This document shows positions 4,676-10,857 of a stretch of 10,857 bases of DNA, piece after piece. Every line of letters begins with the position of its first letter. The first letter of the stretch is position 1. A model generated the notes under the pieces. That model saw only the letters and a list, made by a program, of their open reading frames with translations, ran no database searches and was not told the origin of the DNA. The DNA is from VRUE01 sp033856195 (lineage in GTDB: Bacteria; Actinomycetota; Thermoleophilia; Solirubrobacterales; 70-9). A program made the translations under genes and the position numbers. The DNA is taken from assembly GCA_033856195.1 (NCBI GenBank), contig JAWVFL010000001.1, forward strand, positions 1-10,857, written 5' to 3'.

Positions 4676-7600
4676 ATGAGTGAGATCGCGCAGCTTGGTG
4701 GTGAGCGCAAGCAGGTAACGGTCCTTTTCGCCGACGTCCAGGGGTCGATGGACATGGCCGAGCAGCAGGACCCTGAGCAGTGGCACGCGATCATGCAGCG
4801 CTTCTTCTCCACCCTCGCCGATGCCGTGCATCGCTTCGAGGGCACGGTGGACAAGTTCACCGGCGACGGGATCATGGCCGTCTTCGGCGCGCCGGTCGCG
4901 CACGAGGACCACGCGCGGCGCGCCTGCTACGCGGCGCTGACGATGCTCGACGACGTCGGCGAGTACGCCGCCGAGCTGCGCCGCAAGCACGGGCTCAACT
5001 TCTCGACCAGGATCGGCGTCAACTCCGGCGAGGTCGTCGCCGGAGAGATCGGCGAGGGTGGCTACACGGCGGTTGGCCACACGGTCGGCCTCGCGCAACG
5101 AATGGAGGCACTGGCCGAGCCTGGCAAGGCCTACCTGACCGAGAGCACCGCCGAGCTTGCCCACGGCTTCATGGAGCTGGAGGACCTCGGGCACTTCGAG
5201 ATCAAGGGGGCCAGCCAGCCGGTGGGGGTCTTCGAGCTAGCGGGCGTCGGCGCCGCGCGCTCGCGGCTCGACCTCTCGCGCGAGCGCGGCTTCTCCCGCT
5301 TCGTCGGTCGCGATGAGGAGATGGCGGTACTCGAAGCGGCGCTCGAGCGGGCCGAGCGCAGCGAGGGCGCCGCGGTCGGCATCGTCGCCGAGCCAGGGAT
5401 CGGCAAGAGCCGCCTCTGCCACGAGTTCGCCGAACGCTGCCGCGAGCGCGGCGTCGAGGTATTCGAATGCCAGGCGCAGGCGCACGGCCGAACGATCCCC
5501 TTCATGCCGGTGCTGCAGATGCTGCGCTCCTACTTCGGCATCGTCGATGGCGATCCGGAGCGGATCGTGCGCGAGAAGATTGCCGGCCGAACCCTCCTGC
5601 TCGATCCCGACTTCGCCGAGGACCTGCCGCTGCTCTTCGACTTCCTCGGCGTCCCGGATCCCGACCGGCCGCTGCCGCAGCTGAGCGCCGAGGCACGCCA
5701 CCGGGCGCTGCGCGGGGCCGTCTGCCGCCTCGTGCGGGCGCCCAACCGCCGCGACTCGATCGTCGCCCTGGTCGAGGACCTGCACTGGATGGACGAGGGC
5801 AGCGCCACCCTGCTCGGTGAGCTGATCTCCTCGGTCGAAGGCACCAAGACGCTGGCGATCGTCAACTTCCGCCCCGAATACAGCGCCGAATGGGCCGGCG
5901 CCGCCACTTACCGCGGAATCTCGCTCGAGCCGCTCGGACCTGAGGACACGCGCGAGCTGCTGCACGACCTTGCCGGCGAGGATCCCTCGCTCGACGGTCT
6001 TGGCGAGCTGATCCACGAGCGCACCGCCGGCAACCCGTTCTTCATCGAGGAGATCGTCCGCGGTCTTGCCGAAGCCGGCAACCTCGAGGGCGAGCGCGGC
6101 GCCTACCGGCTGGCGCGCCCGGTCGAGGACACGGGAGTGCCGGCCAGCGTGCAGACGGTGCTGGCGGCACGGATCGACCGGCTCGGCCCGGGCGCCAAGC
6201 AACTGCTGCAGGCCGCTTCGGTGACCAACAAGGAGATCGGCGAGCGAGCGCTGGGGATGGTCTCGGGGCAGAGCGAGAGCGAGGACTACCGGGCGGCGCT
6301 CTGCGAGCTGACCGACGGTGGCTTCCTCTTCGAGACCGAGGTCTACCCGGAACGGGTCCTCTCATTCCGCCACCCGCTGACCCGTGAGGTCGCCTACAGC
6401 ACTCAGCTGGCCGAGCAGCGCGCGGCCACGCACGCGGCCACCGCCCGCACCTTGATCGAGCTCAATCCCGACCGCCACGACGAGCTGGCGGCCCTGGTAG
6501 CCAGCCACATGGAGGCGGGCGGCGACAACCTGGAAGCAGCACGCTGGTCGGCACGAGCGGCCTACTGGGCGGGGAGCAGCCGCCCTCAGGATGCACTGCG
6601 GCTTTGGCGAAGAGCGATGGAGCTGACCGAAGTGCTCGAGGAGACCGAGGAGTCGATGGCGATGGCGGTGATGTCACGGCTGCAGCAGCTGGACTTTGCC
6701 TGGCGCCTCGGCATGGACGACGCCGAGGAAGCTCGGCTCACCGCTGAAGCGGAGGAGATCGCCAGGCGGACCGGCGACCTGCACTCGCTGGCAATGCTCA
6801 GGGTCGCGCGCGACGTCCGTCCCGGCATGCCCCACGTCGCTGCGACCTGGCTGCAGGCGGTGGCCGAGACGATCGAGATCGCCGACCGCTCCGGTGACCT
6901 TCACCTTCGCGTCGCGATCCGCGCCGCCAGCTCCTACGCGCACCTGTGCGCGGGGGACTTCGACGGCTTCGACCGATCCGTCGACGAGATCCTCGAGCTC
7001 GCCGGCGAGGACCGCCGCGTCGGGGCCAGGATCATCATCGGCAGCCCGGTCGCCTGGGCGCAGATGGCCAAGGGGCTGGTTCTGCGCGAGCACGGCCAGC
7101 TCGAGAAGGCCGACGCACGGTTCAGCCTGGCTCTGCAGATCGCTACAGAGGACGGTGATCCCGAGATCGCCAGCTGGACCCGCAGCAACCAGGCACTGAT
7201 GCTGGCGATGCGCGGTGACCTCGACGCGGCGATCGCGCTGGCGCGGCGCAACTGCGAGCTGACCGAACGGCTCGGCGACGTCTTCTCGCGCAGCCTCGCT
7301 CTCTCCAACCTGGGTGGAACGCAGATTGCGGCCGGCGACTACGCTGGCGCGCTCGATTCGCTCGAAGAGGCCGAGCGCGTGTACCGAGCCGCGGTCAGCG
7401 ACGGCGATGAGATGGAGACCTGGCGGGCGGGGCTGCGGGCGGAGGCGCTGGTCGGGGTGGGCCGTGGCGAGGAGGGGCTCGAATTGGCCGAATGGGCAGC
7501 CGAGGTCGCTCGCGAACGCGGCATGCTGTGGTCGTTGCCGCTCGACCTGCAGGCGGTGGCGATCGCCCGCGCCGCCACGGGACGGGACGGTGCGGACACG

Positions 7601-7699
7601 GCCCTGGACGAGGCAGCCGAGATCGCCGCAGAAACCGGAGCGATGGTCAGCCTCGAAGCGGTGGAAATGACGCGCGAGACGCTCGGCGCGCCGCGCTGA
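4676..7699 (+). CDS. Class III cyclase-like / STAND ATPase / TPR multidomain signalling protein
   Basis: The 1007-residue protein has three parts. Residues about 10-190 form a class III adenylate/guanylate cyclase homology domain: metal Asp20 (LFADVQG) and Asp64 (DKFTGDG) and Lys60 are present, as is Arg142. However, the usual GDxVNxAxR motif reads GHTVGLAQR, so the adenine-contacting Asp is His135 and the transition-state Asn is Gly138. Residues about 205-490 are an AAA/STAND ATPase: Walker A near AEPGIGKS (238-245, first Gly replaced by Ala) and Walker B LVEDLHWMD (365-373). The remainder is Ala/Leu/Glu-rich helical repeats of TPR type. There is no C-terminal LuxR helix-turn-helix. I chose ATG 4676 because the conserved ERKQVTVLFAD follows directly and an upstream TTG (4607) would run through the operator. 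Cytoplasmic. Catalytic activity uncertain. Confidence 0.9.
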   Translation: MSEIAQLGGERKQVTVLFADVQGSMDMAEQQDPEQWHAIMQRFFSTLADAVHRFEGTVDKFTGDGIMAVFGAPVAHEDHARRACYAALTMLDDVGEYAAELRRKHGLNFSTRIGVNSGEVVAGEIGEGGYTAVGHTVGLAQRMEALAEPGKAYLTESTAELAHGFMELEDLGHFEIKGASQPVGVFELAGVGAARSRLDLSRERGFSRFVGRDEEMAVLEAALERAERSEGAAVGIVAEPGIGKSRLCHEFAERCRERGVEVFECQAQAHGRTIPFMPVLQMLRSYFGIVDGDPERIVREKIAGRTLLLDPDFAEDLPLLFDFLGVPDPDRPLPQLSAEARHRALRGAVCRLVRAPNRRDSIVALVEDLHWMDEGSATLLGELISSVEGTKTLAIVNFRPEYSAEWAGAATYRGISLEPLGPEDTRELLHDLAGEDPSLDGLGELIHERTAGNPFFIEEIVRGLAEAGNLEGERGAYRLARPVEDTGVPASVQTVLAARIDRLGPGAKQLLQAASVTNKEIGERALGMVSGQSESEDYRAALCELTDGGFLFETEVYPERVLSFRHPLTREVAYSTQLAEQRAATHAATARTLIELNPDRHDELAALVASHMEAGGDNLEAARWSARAAYWAGSSRPQDALRLWRRAMELTEVLEETEESMAMAVMSRLQQLDFAWRLGMDDAEEARLTAEAEEIARRTGDLHSLAMLRVARDVRPGMPHVAATWLQAVAETIEIADRSGDLHLRVAIRAASSYAHLCAGDFDGFDRSVDEILELAGEDRRVGARIIIGSPVAWAQMAKGLVLREHGQLEKADARFSLALQIATEDGDPEIASWTRSNQALMLAMRGDLDAAIALARRNCELTERLGDVFSRSLALSNLGGTQIAAGDYAGALDSLEEAERVYRAAVSDGDEMETWRAGLRAEALVGVGRGEEGLELAEWAAEVARERGMLWSLPLDLQAVAIARAATGRDGADTALDEAAEIAAETGAMVSLEAVEMTRETLGAPR

Positions 7700-7709
7700 G
7701 AGGCGCGCC
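7685..7709. repeat. GGCGCGCC repeat spanning the stop codon; possible shared transcript end
   Basis: GGCGCGCC occurs at 7685-7692 and 7702-7709; being self-palindromic, the copies can pair as a stem with a nine-base loop around the TGA at 7697-7699. The genes on both sides converge here with only 12 bases between their stops. There is no T-run, so it is a weak terminator candidate. Confidence 0.35.
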
Positions 7710-7711
7710 GG

Positions 7712-8554
7712 TCAGATCCCCATCGCGCGGGCCACGATCCGGTCCATCAGACGGTCTGGCATGAGCCGAGACAGCAGCGCCTGCCCGCGCGCGTCCGCGC
7801 CGACCAGATAGCGAGTGCGCGGCCGCCGTGCGCTGAGCGCATGCTGGACCGCCTTGGCCACCTTCTCGGGCGCGATGCCGCGCTCGGCGGTGCGGCGAAC
7901 GGCGCCGCGAAAGCGCTCGATCTTCTCTCCGTAGAGTGCCTCCTGGGCCGCCGGAGCCCGCTCGGCCATCTCGTCGGCGATGTCTGCGCCACGCTCCCAG
8001 ATCGGTGTGTCGATCGAGCCCGGCTCAATCGCGACCACCTCGATCTTCCAGGGCCGCAGCTCCTGACGCAGGCTGTCGACCACAGCCTCGATCCCGTACT
8101 TCGAGGCGTGGTAGGGGGCGCCAAAAGGCATCGCCATGCGCCCGCCGATCGAGCTGAGGAAAACAATGCGACCGCGCGCCTTGCGGACCAGCGGCAGCAT
8201 TGCCTGCGTCACCGCGACCTGTGAGACCAGGTTGACCTCGAGCTGCTGCCGTAGGTCGTCGAGCGGAATCGTCTCCAGCGGCGACATCACCGCGATGCCG
8301 GCGTTGTTGACCAGCCCGTCGAGCCCGCTCTCCCCCACCGCAGCGGCGACCTGCCCAGCGACCGCGTCGATCCGCTCCGCATCGGTGACGTCGAGCATCA
8401 GCGGCACGAGCCTCTCCGAAGCGGCATCGCGCAATCCCGCCGCGTCCTCCTCCTTGCGGACGCTCGCGAAGACCCGCCAGCCCTCGGCATCCATCCGCAG
8501 GGCGCTTGCCCGGCCGATGCCCGTCGAGGCGCCAGTGATCAAAACGGATTTCAC
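7712..8554 (-). CDS. Classical short-chain dehydrogenase/reductase
   Basis: The 280-residue protein is a classical SDR with all key motifs: TGASTGIG (7-14) for the cofactor, Asp55-Val56 contacting adenine, NNAG (83-86), Asn108, and the catalytic Ser135, Tyr148 and Lys152 in YHASK. Following PGSIDTPIW fits the usual PG motif. Arg33 after the second strand suggests NADP(H) preference. The C-terminus is about 30 residues longer than a minimal SDR and resembles retinol/hydroxysteroid-dehydrogenase-like members; the substrate is unknown, probably a lipid, sterol or hydrophobic alcohol. The GTG at 8554 puts the cofactor motif six residues in, as is normal; upstream in-frame sequence is just the antisense of the divergent gene. 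No clear Shine-Dalgarno. Confidence 0.88.
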   Translation of the reverse strand: MKSVLITGASTGIGRASALRMDAEGWRVFASVRKEEDAAGLRDAASERLVPLMLDVTDAERIDAVAGQVAAAVGESGLDGLVNNAGIAVMSPLETIPLDDLRQQLEVNLVSQVAVTQAMLPLVRKARGRIVFLSSIGGRMAMPFGAPYHASKYGIEAVVDSLRQELRPWKIEVVAIEPGSIDTPIWERGADIADEMAERAPAAQEALYGEKIERFRGAVRRTAERGIAPEKVAKAVQHALSARRPRTRYLVGADARGQALLSRLMPDRLMDRIVARAMGI

Positions 8555-8565
8555 CGGAGCCAGGC

Positions 8566-8571
8566 TAACAT
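8566..8571 (+). promoter_or_regulatory. Candidate -10 box of the extended-SDR gene
   Basis: TAACAT fits the TANNNT pattern. Eight bases separate it from the ATG at 8580, so the message would be leaderless or nearly so, in agreement with the absence of a Shine-Dalgarno. It lies inside the 25-base gap between two divergent start codons, where little else could fit. The -35 is not recognisable. Confidence 0.35.
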
Positions 8572-8579
8572 CGCCCGCG

Positions 8580-9551
8580 ATGGCCGAGACAGCCTTCGTC
8601 ACCGGCGGATCGGGGTTCATCGGCGGCAAGCTGGTGCAGCGCCTGCTCAGCGAAGGCCGGGCGGTCCGGGCGCTGGCGCGCTCAGACGACGCTGCCGGAC
8701 GCGTCGCCGCGCTGGGGGCTGGGCCGGTCCGGGGCGAGCTCGGTGACCAGGAGTCACTGGCGGCCGGCGCCAAAGGCGCCGGCGTCGCTTTCCACCTCGC
8801 CGCCCATCTCGGCGAGTGGGGACCTTGGGAGGACTTCGAGCGCGGCAACGTCGAAGGCACCCGCAACGCGCTCGCGGCGTGCGCGAGCGCCGGGGTGAGG
8901 CGCTTCGTCCACTGCGGGACCGAGGCGGCGCTGATGGCCGGCGAGCCGCTGGTCCATGTCGACGAGACAGCGCCGCTGCGCCCGGACTCGCGGGCGCCCT
9001 ATCCGGCGACGAAGGCCAAAGCCGAGCAGGCGGTGCGCCAAGCGGCGCGCGACGGCTTCGACACCGTCGTCCTGCGGCCCCGCTTCGTCTGGGGCAAGGG
9101 CGACACGACGCTGCTGCCGGAGATGGTCGCGACCGTGGAAGCCGGTCGCTTCGCCTGGGTGGGCGGTGGCCGCAACGTCACCGACACGACCCACGTCGAC
9201 AACGTCGTCGAGGGCCTTGTCCTGGCCGCCGAGAAGGGCCGCTCAGGCGAGGCCTACTTCGTCACCGACGGCGAGCCGGTCGTCTTCCGCGAGTTCGTCA
9301 CCGAGCTGCTGCGCACCCAGGGCGTCGAGCCTCCCGACCGCAGCCTGCCCGCCTGGACGGCCGCGCCGATGGCCCGCATCTGCGAGGCAGCCTGGAAGCT
9401 CCTGCCGTTGCCGGGAGAGCCACCGATGACCTCCTTCCGCTCCTGGCTGCTGACCCAGGAGTGCACGATCGACATCGCCAGGGCCCGCGGCGAGCTCGGC
9501 TACAAGCCGATCGTCAGCCACGAGCAGGGCCTGGCGGAGCTGCGCACGTAA
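8580..9551 (+). CDS. NAD(P)-dependent epimerase/dehydratase family (extended SDR)
   Basis: The 323-residue protein is an extended SDR. It has TGGSGFIG at 8-15 for cofactor binding, the strand end HLAA (72-75), NVEGTRN (90-96), and the catalytic YPATK with Tyr141 and Lys145. The likely Thr/Ser partner is Thr114 (in CGTEA), where the family more often has Ser. RPRFVWGKGD (about 166-175) is the usual RPxxxYGxGD-like block. The style is that of 3-beta-hydroxysteroid dehydrogenase or dihydroflavonol-reductase-like members acting on hydrophobic carbonyls; the substrate is not readable. The ATG at 8580 lies directly before the cofactor motif. The gene is divergent from the classical SDR gene with only 25 bases between starts, which suggests the pair is co-regulated and may act in one pathway. 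Confidence 0.88.
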   Translation: MAETAFVTGGSGFIGGKLVQRLLSEGRAVRALARSDDAAGRVAALGAGPVRGELGDQESLAAGAKGAGVAFHLAAHLGEWGPWEDFERGNVEGTRNALAACASAGVRRFVHCGTEAALMAGEPLVHVDETAPLRPDSRAPYPATKAKAEQAVRQAARDGFDTVVLRPRFVWGKGDTTLLPEMVATVEAGRFAWVGGGRNVTDTTHVDNVVEGLVLAAEKGRSGEAYFVTDGEPVVFREFVTELLRTQGVEPPDRSLPAWTAAPMARICEAAWKLLPLPGEPPMTSFRSWLLTQECTIDIARARGELGYKPIVSHEQGLAELRT

Positions 9552-9560
9552 CCTTCTCGC

Positions 9561-9575
9561 TTCACTCGTAGTGAA
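9561..9575. repeat. Perfect inverted repeat after the extended-SDR gene
   Basis: TTCACT (9561-9566) and AGTGAA (9570-9575) flank CGT. The next bases include TTTT (9579-9582), so on the plus strand it could be a weak terminator for the gene ending at 9551. It could equally be an operator for the region that follows. Confidence 0.4.
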
Positions 9576-9604
9576 ACGTTTTAGCTGCATCCTTCTGTAT
9601 GGTT

Positions 9605-9686
9605 AGCGACGGTGACAGAGAGCCGACTGTCGCTCATGGACCTCTTTGCTCTCGGATCGGCACTCCCCAAGGTTTGTCCCCGAGAG
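9605..9686 (+). promoter_or_regulatory. Structured leader ahead of the micro-gene
   Basis: Two hairpins can form. AGCGACGGT (9605-9613) pairs with ACTGTCGCT (9626-9634) with one G-U pair, and CTCTCGG (9649-9655) pairs with CCGAGAG (9680-9686). The second ends just before the Shine-Dalgarno of the short reading frame at 9701, so folding could influence its translation. TATGGT at 9598-9603 is a possible -10, without a clear -35. Any of this could also be part of a non-coding RNA; no known riboswitch class was recognised. Confidence 0.4.
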
Positions 9687-9700
9687 GGAAGGGAGGTGTC

Positions 9701-9766
9701 ATGAACGAATCGCATGCTCTCTACCTATTGCTTGTCTGGATGATCGTCCAGACAGTGAGGCAGTAG
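9701..9766 (+). CDS. Putative 21-residue hydrophobic micro-protein (copy 1)
   Basis: ATG at 9701 is preceded by AAGGGAGG four bases upstream, one of the best Shine-Dalgarno sequences in the window, and the frame ends at TAG 9766. The peptide begins MNESHALYL, continues with a hydrophobic LLVWMIV stretch long enough to insert partly in a membrane, and ends QTVRQ. A second diverged copy of the start region follows at 9849. The 3' half folds into an 8-bp hairpin (9733-9740 with 9747-9754). I do not recognise the family. Size and hydrophobicity resemble type I toxins or small membrane peptides; it could also be a leader peptide or a chance frame within a structured RNA. Confidence 0.45.
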   Translation: MNESHALYLLLVWMIVQTVRQ

Positions 9767-9771
9767 GCACC

Positions 9772-9804
9772 TGCCCCGGTGTCGCTGGCGTCGGCATCGG
9801 GGCA
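9772..9804 (+). repeat. Hairpin after the micro-gene
   Basis: TGCCCCGGTG (9772-9781) pairs with CATCGGGGCA (9795-9804), ten pairs including one G-U, with a 13-base loop. It starts six bases after the stop codon at 9766 and stands directly before a second, stronger hairpin. Confidence 0.5.
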
Positions 9805-9810
9805 TTCACC

Positions 9811-9838
9811 TAGAAGGCCCGCCGGAGCGGGCCTTCTA
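9811..9838. terminator. Strong symmetrical hairpin, probable bidirectional terminator
   Basis: TAGAAGGCCCGC (9811-9822) and GCGGGCCTTCTA (9827-9838) are perfect 12-base inverted copies around CGGA. A GC core flanked by purine-rich and CTTCT arms is the usual shape of a two-way terminator, though a long T-run is missing on both sides. It separates the two micro-gene copies and could also stop minus-strand transcription from the MerR gene. Confidence 0.6.
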
Positions 9839-9848
9839 AAGAGGTCAA

Positions 9849-9905
9849 GTGAACAGATCACACGCCCTCTACCTATGCCCGCATCTTACACGCCGAACAG
9901 CGTGA
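9849..9905 (+). CDS. Putative 18-residue micro-protein (copy 2, possibly decayed)
   Basis: GTG at 9849 follows AGAGG at the same four-base spacing as copy 1. The peptide starts MNRSHALYL, matching copy 1 in eight of nine residues, but then continues polar (CPHLTRRTA) and stops at 9905. The hydrophobic tail of copy 1 is missing. A single-base length change after codon nine would instead join it to a frame reading PASYTPNSVIAGYVALATI (from about 9878), which has a hydrophobic segment but soon runs antisense to the MerR gene. It may be a decayed duplicate, a distinct peptide or an RNA element. Confidence 0.28.
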   Translation: MNRSHALYLCPHLTRRTA

Positions 9906-9922
9906 TCGCGGGGTACGTCGCG

Positions 9923-10624
9923 CTAGCCACGATTCGCCCGGTGGCGCTCGAGCTCGGCGACCATCAGCTTGGTGTGGAGAGCGGCGATCAGGTCCTGCAG
10001 CGGCTGGGCGCCGGCTTCGAGCATCTCGACGACGCGCTCGGGTGAGACCTCGCCGGCCAGGCGCTCCATCACCATCCCCACCTCCTCCCGGACGAGGTCT
10101 TCGATCGCGCTCTTGTAGCGCAGGGTGTCGTAGACGGTGAAACCGATCTGCTCGTCGTAGCCGCTGGCGCGGAAGCGACTGATCGCCTCGATGATCTTGA
10201 TGTCGGAGGGCGAGTAGCCGCGGCTGTTGGGGCTCAGCACCTCCAGTTTCTCCAGCCGGTCAAGCACGTCCTTGGGAACGCCGTAGCGCTCGCGCACCTC
10301 GGCGGCGCTGGTGCGGGTGCGCTCGCCGGCGAGGGCCCGATCGAGGATGCGGTCCTCGAGCTCGACCAGGGCCCGGGCCCGCTCGGGATCCTCGTCGAGC
10401 ACCGATTTGATCGCCTTCAGCGGCATGAACCGCTCCTCCTGCAGCTGCTTGATCAGCTTGATCCGGTCGACGAACTCGGGCGGGTAGTAGGCCATGTTGC
10501 GGCTGGTCTTGACCGGTTCCGGAAGCAGCCCCTCGCGCAGGTAGTGCTTGATGGTCGGCGCCGGCACGCCGGAGGCCTCGGCCAGCTCGCCCATCCGCAT
10601 CAGGTCGGCGCCGACCTCGGTCAT
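9923..10624 (-). CDS. MerR family transcriptional regulator
   Basis: The 233-residue protein begins with a clear MerR helix-turn-helix: MRMGELAEASGVPAPTIKHY (9-28) followed by LREGLLPEP and a wing region with YYPPEFVDRIKLIKQLQEE. From about residue 105 a second, weaker HTH-like unit appears (RERYGVPKDVLDRLEKLEVL), then helices rich in charge to the end. There is no visible Cys cluster for metal binding, so it is not a classical metal sensor; the long C-terminal part probably senses a small molecule or forms the dimer. The ATG at 10624 overlaps the stop of the CoA-transferase gene (ATGA), so the two are co-translated and the regulator plausibly controls that operon. Internal Met9 or Met11 are alternative starts. 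Confidence 0.88.
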   Translation of the reverse strand: MTEVGADLMRMGELAEASGVPAPTIKHYLREGLLPEPVKTSRNMAYYPPEFVDRIKLIKQLQEERFMPLKAIKSVLDEDPERARALVELEDRILDRALAGERTRTSAAEVRERYGVPKDVLDRLEKLEVLSPNSRGYSPSDIKIIEAISRFRASGYDEQIGFTVYDTLRYKSAIEDLVREEVGMVMERLAGEVSPERVVEMLEAGAQPLQDLIAALHTKLMVAELERHRANRG

Positions 10625-10857
10625 GCCATGAACTCCGGCTGATCGGCACCGGCGTCGTTGCCCGCCGCGGCTCCCGATTCCAGCATCGCCGCGATCTCCT
10701 GCTCCGAGTAGCCGGCCTCGGCGAGGACCTCGGCGGTGTGCTCGCCGAAGGCGGGGGCGGGCCGAGTCGGGTCGGCCGGGGTCCGGCTCAGCTTCACCGG
10801 CGAACCGAGTTGGCGCACGCTGCCGAGCCCCGGTTGCTCCATCTCGACCACCATCCG
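10621..10857 (-). CDS. CaiB/BaiF (type III) CoA-transferase, C-terminal fragment
   Basis: Only the last 78 residues are in the window; the frame is open to the right edge. The block GSVRQLGSPVKLSRTPADPT, then PAPAFGEHTAEVLAEAGYSE and the final EIAAMLESGA are the standard C-terminus of family III CoA-transferases, which move CoA between organic acids such as carnitine, oxalate, bile or aromatic acids. The polar tail after Ala-Ala (ending PEFMA) is a normal variable end. The active-site Asp lies outside the window. It overlaps the MerR gene start by four bases. Substrate not readable. Confidence 0.88.
   Translation of the reverse strand, partial: RMVVEMEQPGLGSVRQLGSPVKLSRTPADPTRPAPAFGEHTAEVLAEAGYSEQEIAAMLESGAAAGNDAGADQPEFMA

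Larger units (their letters stand above)
9693..9876 (+). repeat. Diverged direct repeat, 36 bases, copies 148 bases apart
   Basis: 9693-9728 and 9841-9876 align without gaps at 27 of 36 positions. Each contains GAGGT, four bases, a start codon (ATG or GTG), AAC, and after six further codons the identical CTCTACCTAT. Substitutions in the Ser, His and Ala codons are all at third positions. Confidence 0.6.

Noticed and set aside
5237..6202. Long minus-strand frame inside the cyclase-STAND gene
   Set aside because: Mirror of the third codon positions of a strongly coding gene; the product resembles no family.
8136..8579. Upstream extension of the extended-SDR frame
   Set aside because: Antisense of the classical SDR gene; the Rossmann motif follows directly after ATG 8580.
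8555..8866. Long upstream extension of the classical SDR frame
   Set aside because: It runs antisense through the extended-SDR gene and places 104 residues before the cofactor motif, which normally begins within the first ten.
9779..10045. Plus-strand frame over the second repeat copy and the end of the MerR gene
   Set aside because: Most is antisense to the MerR C-terminus, its start has no Shine-Dalgarno and it runs through a perfect 12-bp hairpin; only the short PASYTPNSVIAGYVALATI part is intriguing and is mentioned with copy 2.

Overview
The window is GC-rich and dense with short-spaced or overlapping genes. It looks like a chromosomal segment of a high-GC actinobacterium. The best guess is class Thermoleophilia (Solirubrobacterales type). 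This rests on the secreted Cys-rich protein at the left end, the DUF4235/Holin-X/DUF3618 membrane trio, a BolA/IbaG protein with a typical actinobacterial sequence, and a cyclase-STAND-TPR giant regulator. The taxonomic call is an inference from protein style, not from a marker gene. No phage, transposon, CRISPR, tRNA or rRNA was seen.

Left part (1-2206, all genes on the minus strand): a secreted, AT-richer protein with its own intrinsic terminator; a short BolA-family gene; and a regulator with two winged-helix domains and a C-terminal domain that looks like a sterol-carrier fold. The first two genes are separated by a structured non-coding stretch.

Middle (2262-7699): a tightly packed five-gene minus-strand operon. 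It reads nitrilase-family amidase, FadR/YsiA-like TetR regulator, a 44-residue DUF4235-like membrane protein, an actinobacterial Holin-X protein, and a DUF3618 protein. Junctions are a TGATG overlap, 15 nt, 1 nt and an ATGA overlap. Divergent from it is a 1007-residue protein with a class III cyclase-like domain, a STAND/AAA ATPase and a TPR-like region. The 81-bp space between the two contains a 16-bp TetR-type palindrome beside overlapping, back-to-back -10 boxes, so one regulator may control both directions.

Right part (7712-10857): a classical SDR and an extended SDR are transcribed divergently from starts only 25 bp apart. A 371-bp region without a large gene follows (9552-9922). It is full of hairpins and carries two diverged copies of a short segment. 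Each copy has a GAGG Shine-Dalgarno followed four bases later by a start codon and the peptide motif MNxSHALYL. The differences in the shared codons are mostly synonymous, so these look like a duplicated micro-gene; this is the most novel item in the window. The window ends with a MerR-type regulator whose start overlaps the stop of a type III (CaiB/BaiF) CoA-transferase that runs off the right edge.

Shared theme (inference): several neighbours handle acyl chains or CoA (FadR-like TetR, sterol-carrier-like domain, two SDRs, CoA-transferase plus MerR). This suggests a lipid/acyl-CoA metabolic neighbourhood, with membrane-envelope proteins co-regulated by the TetR protein.
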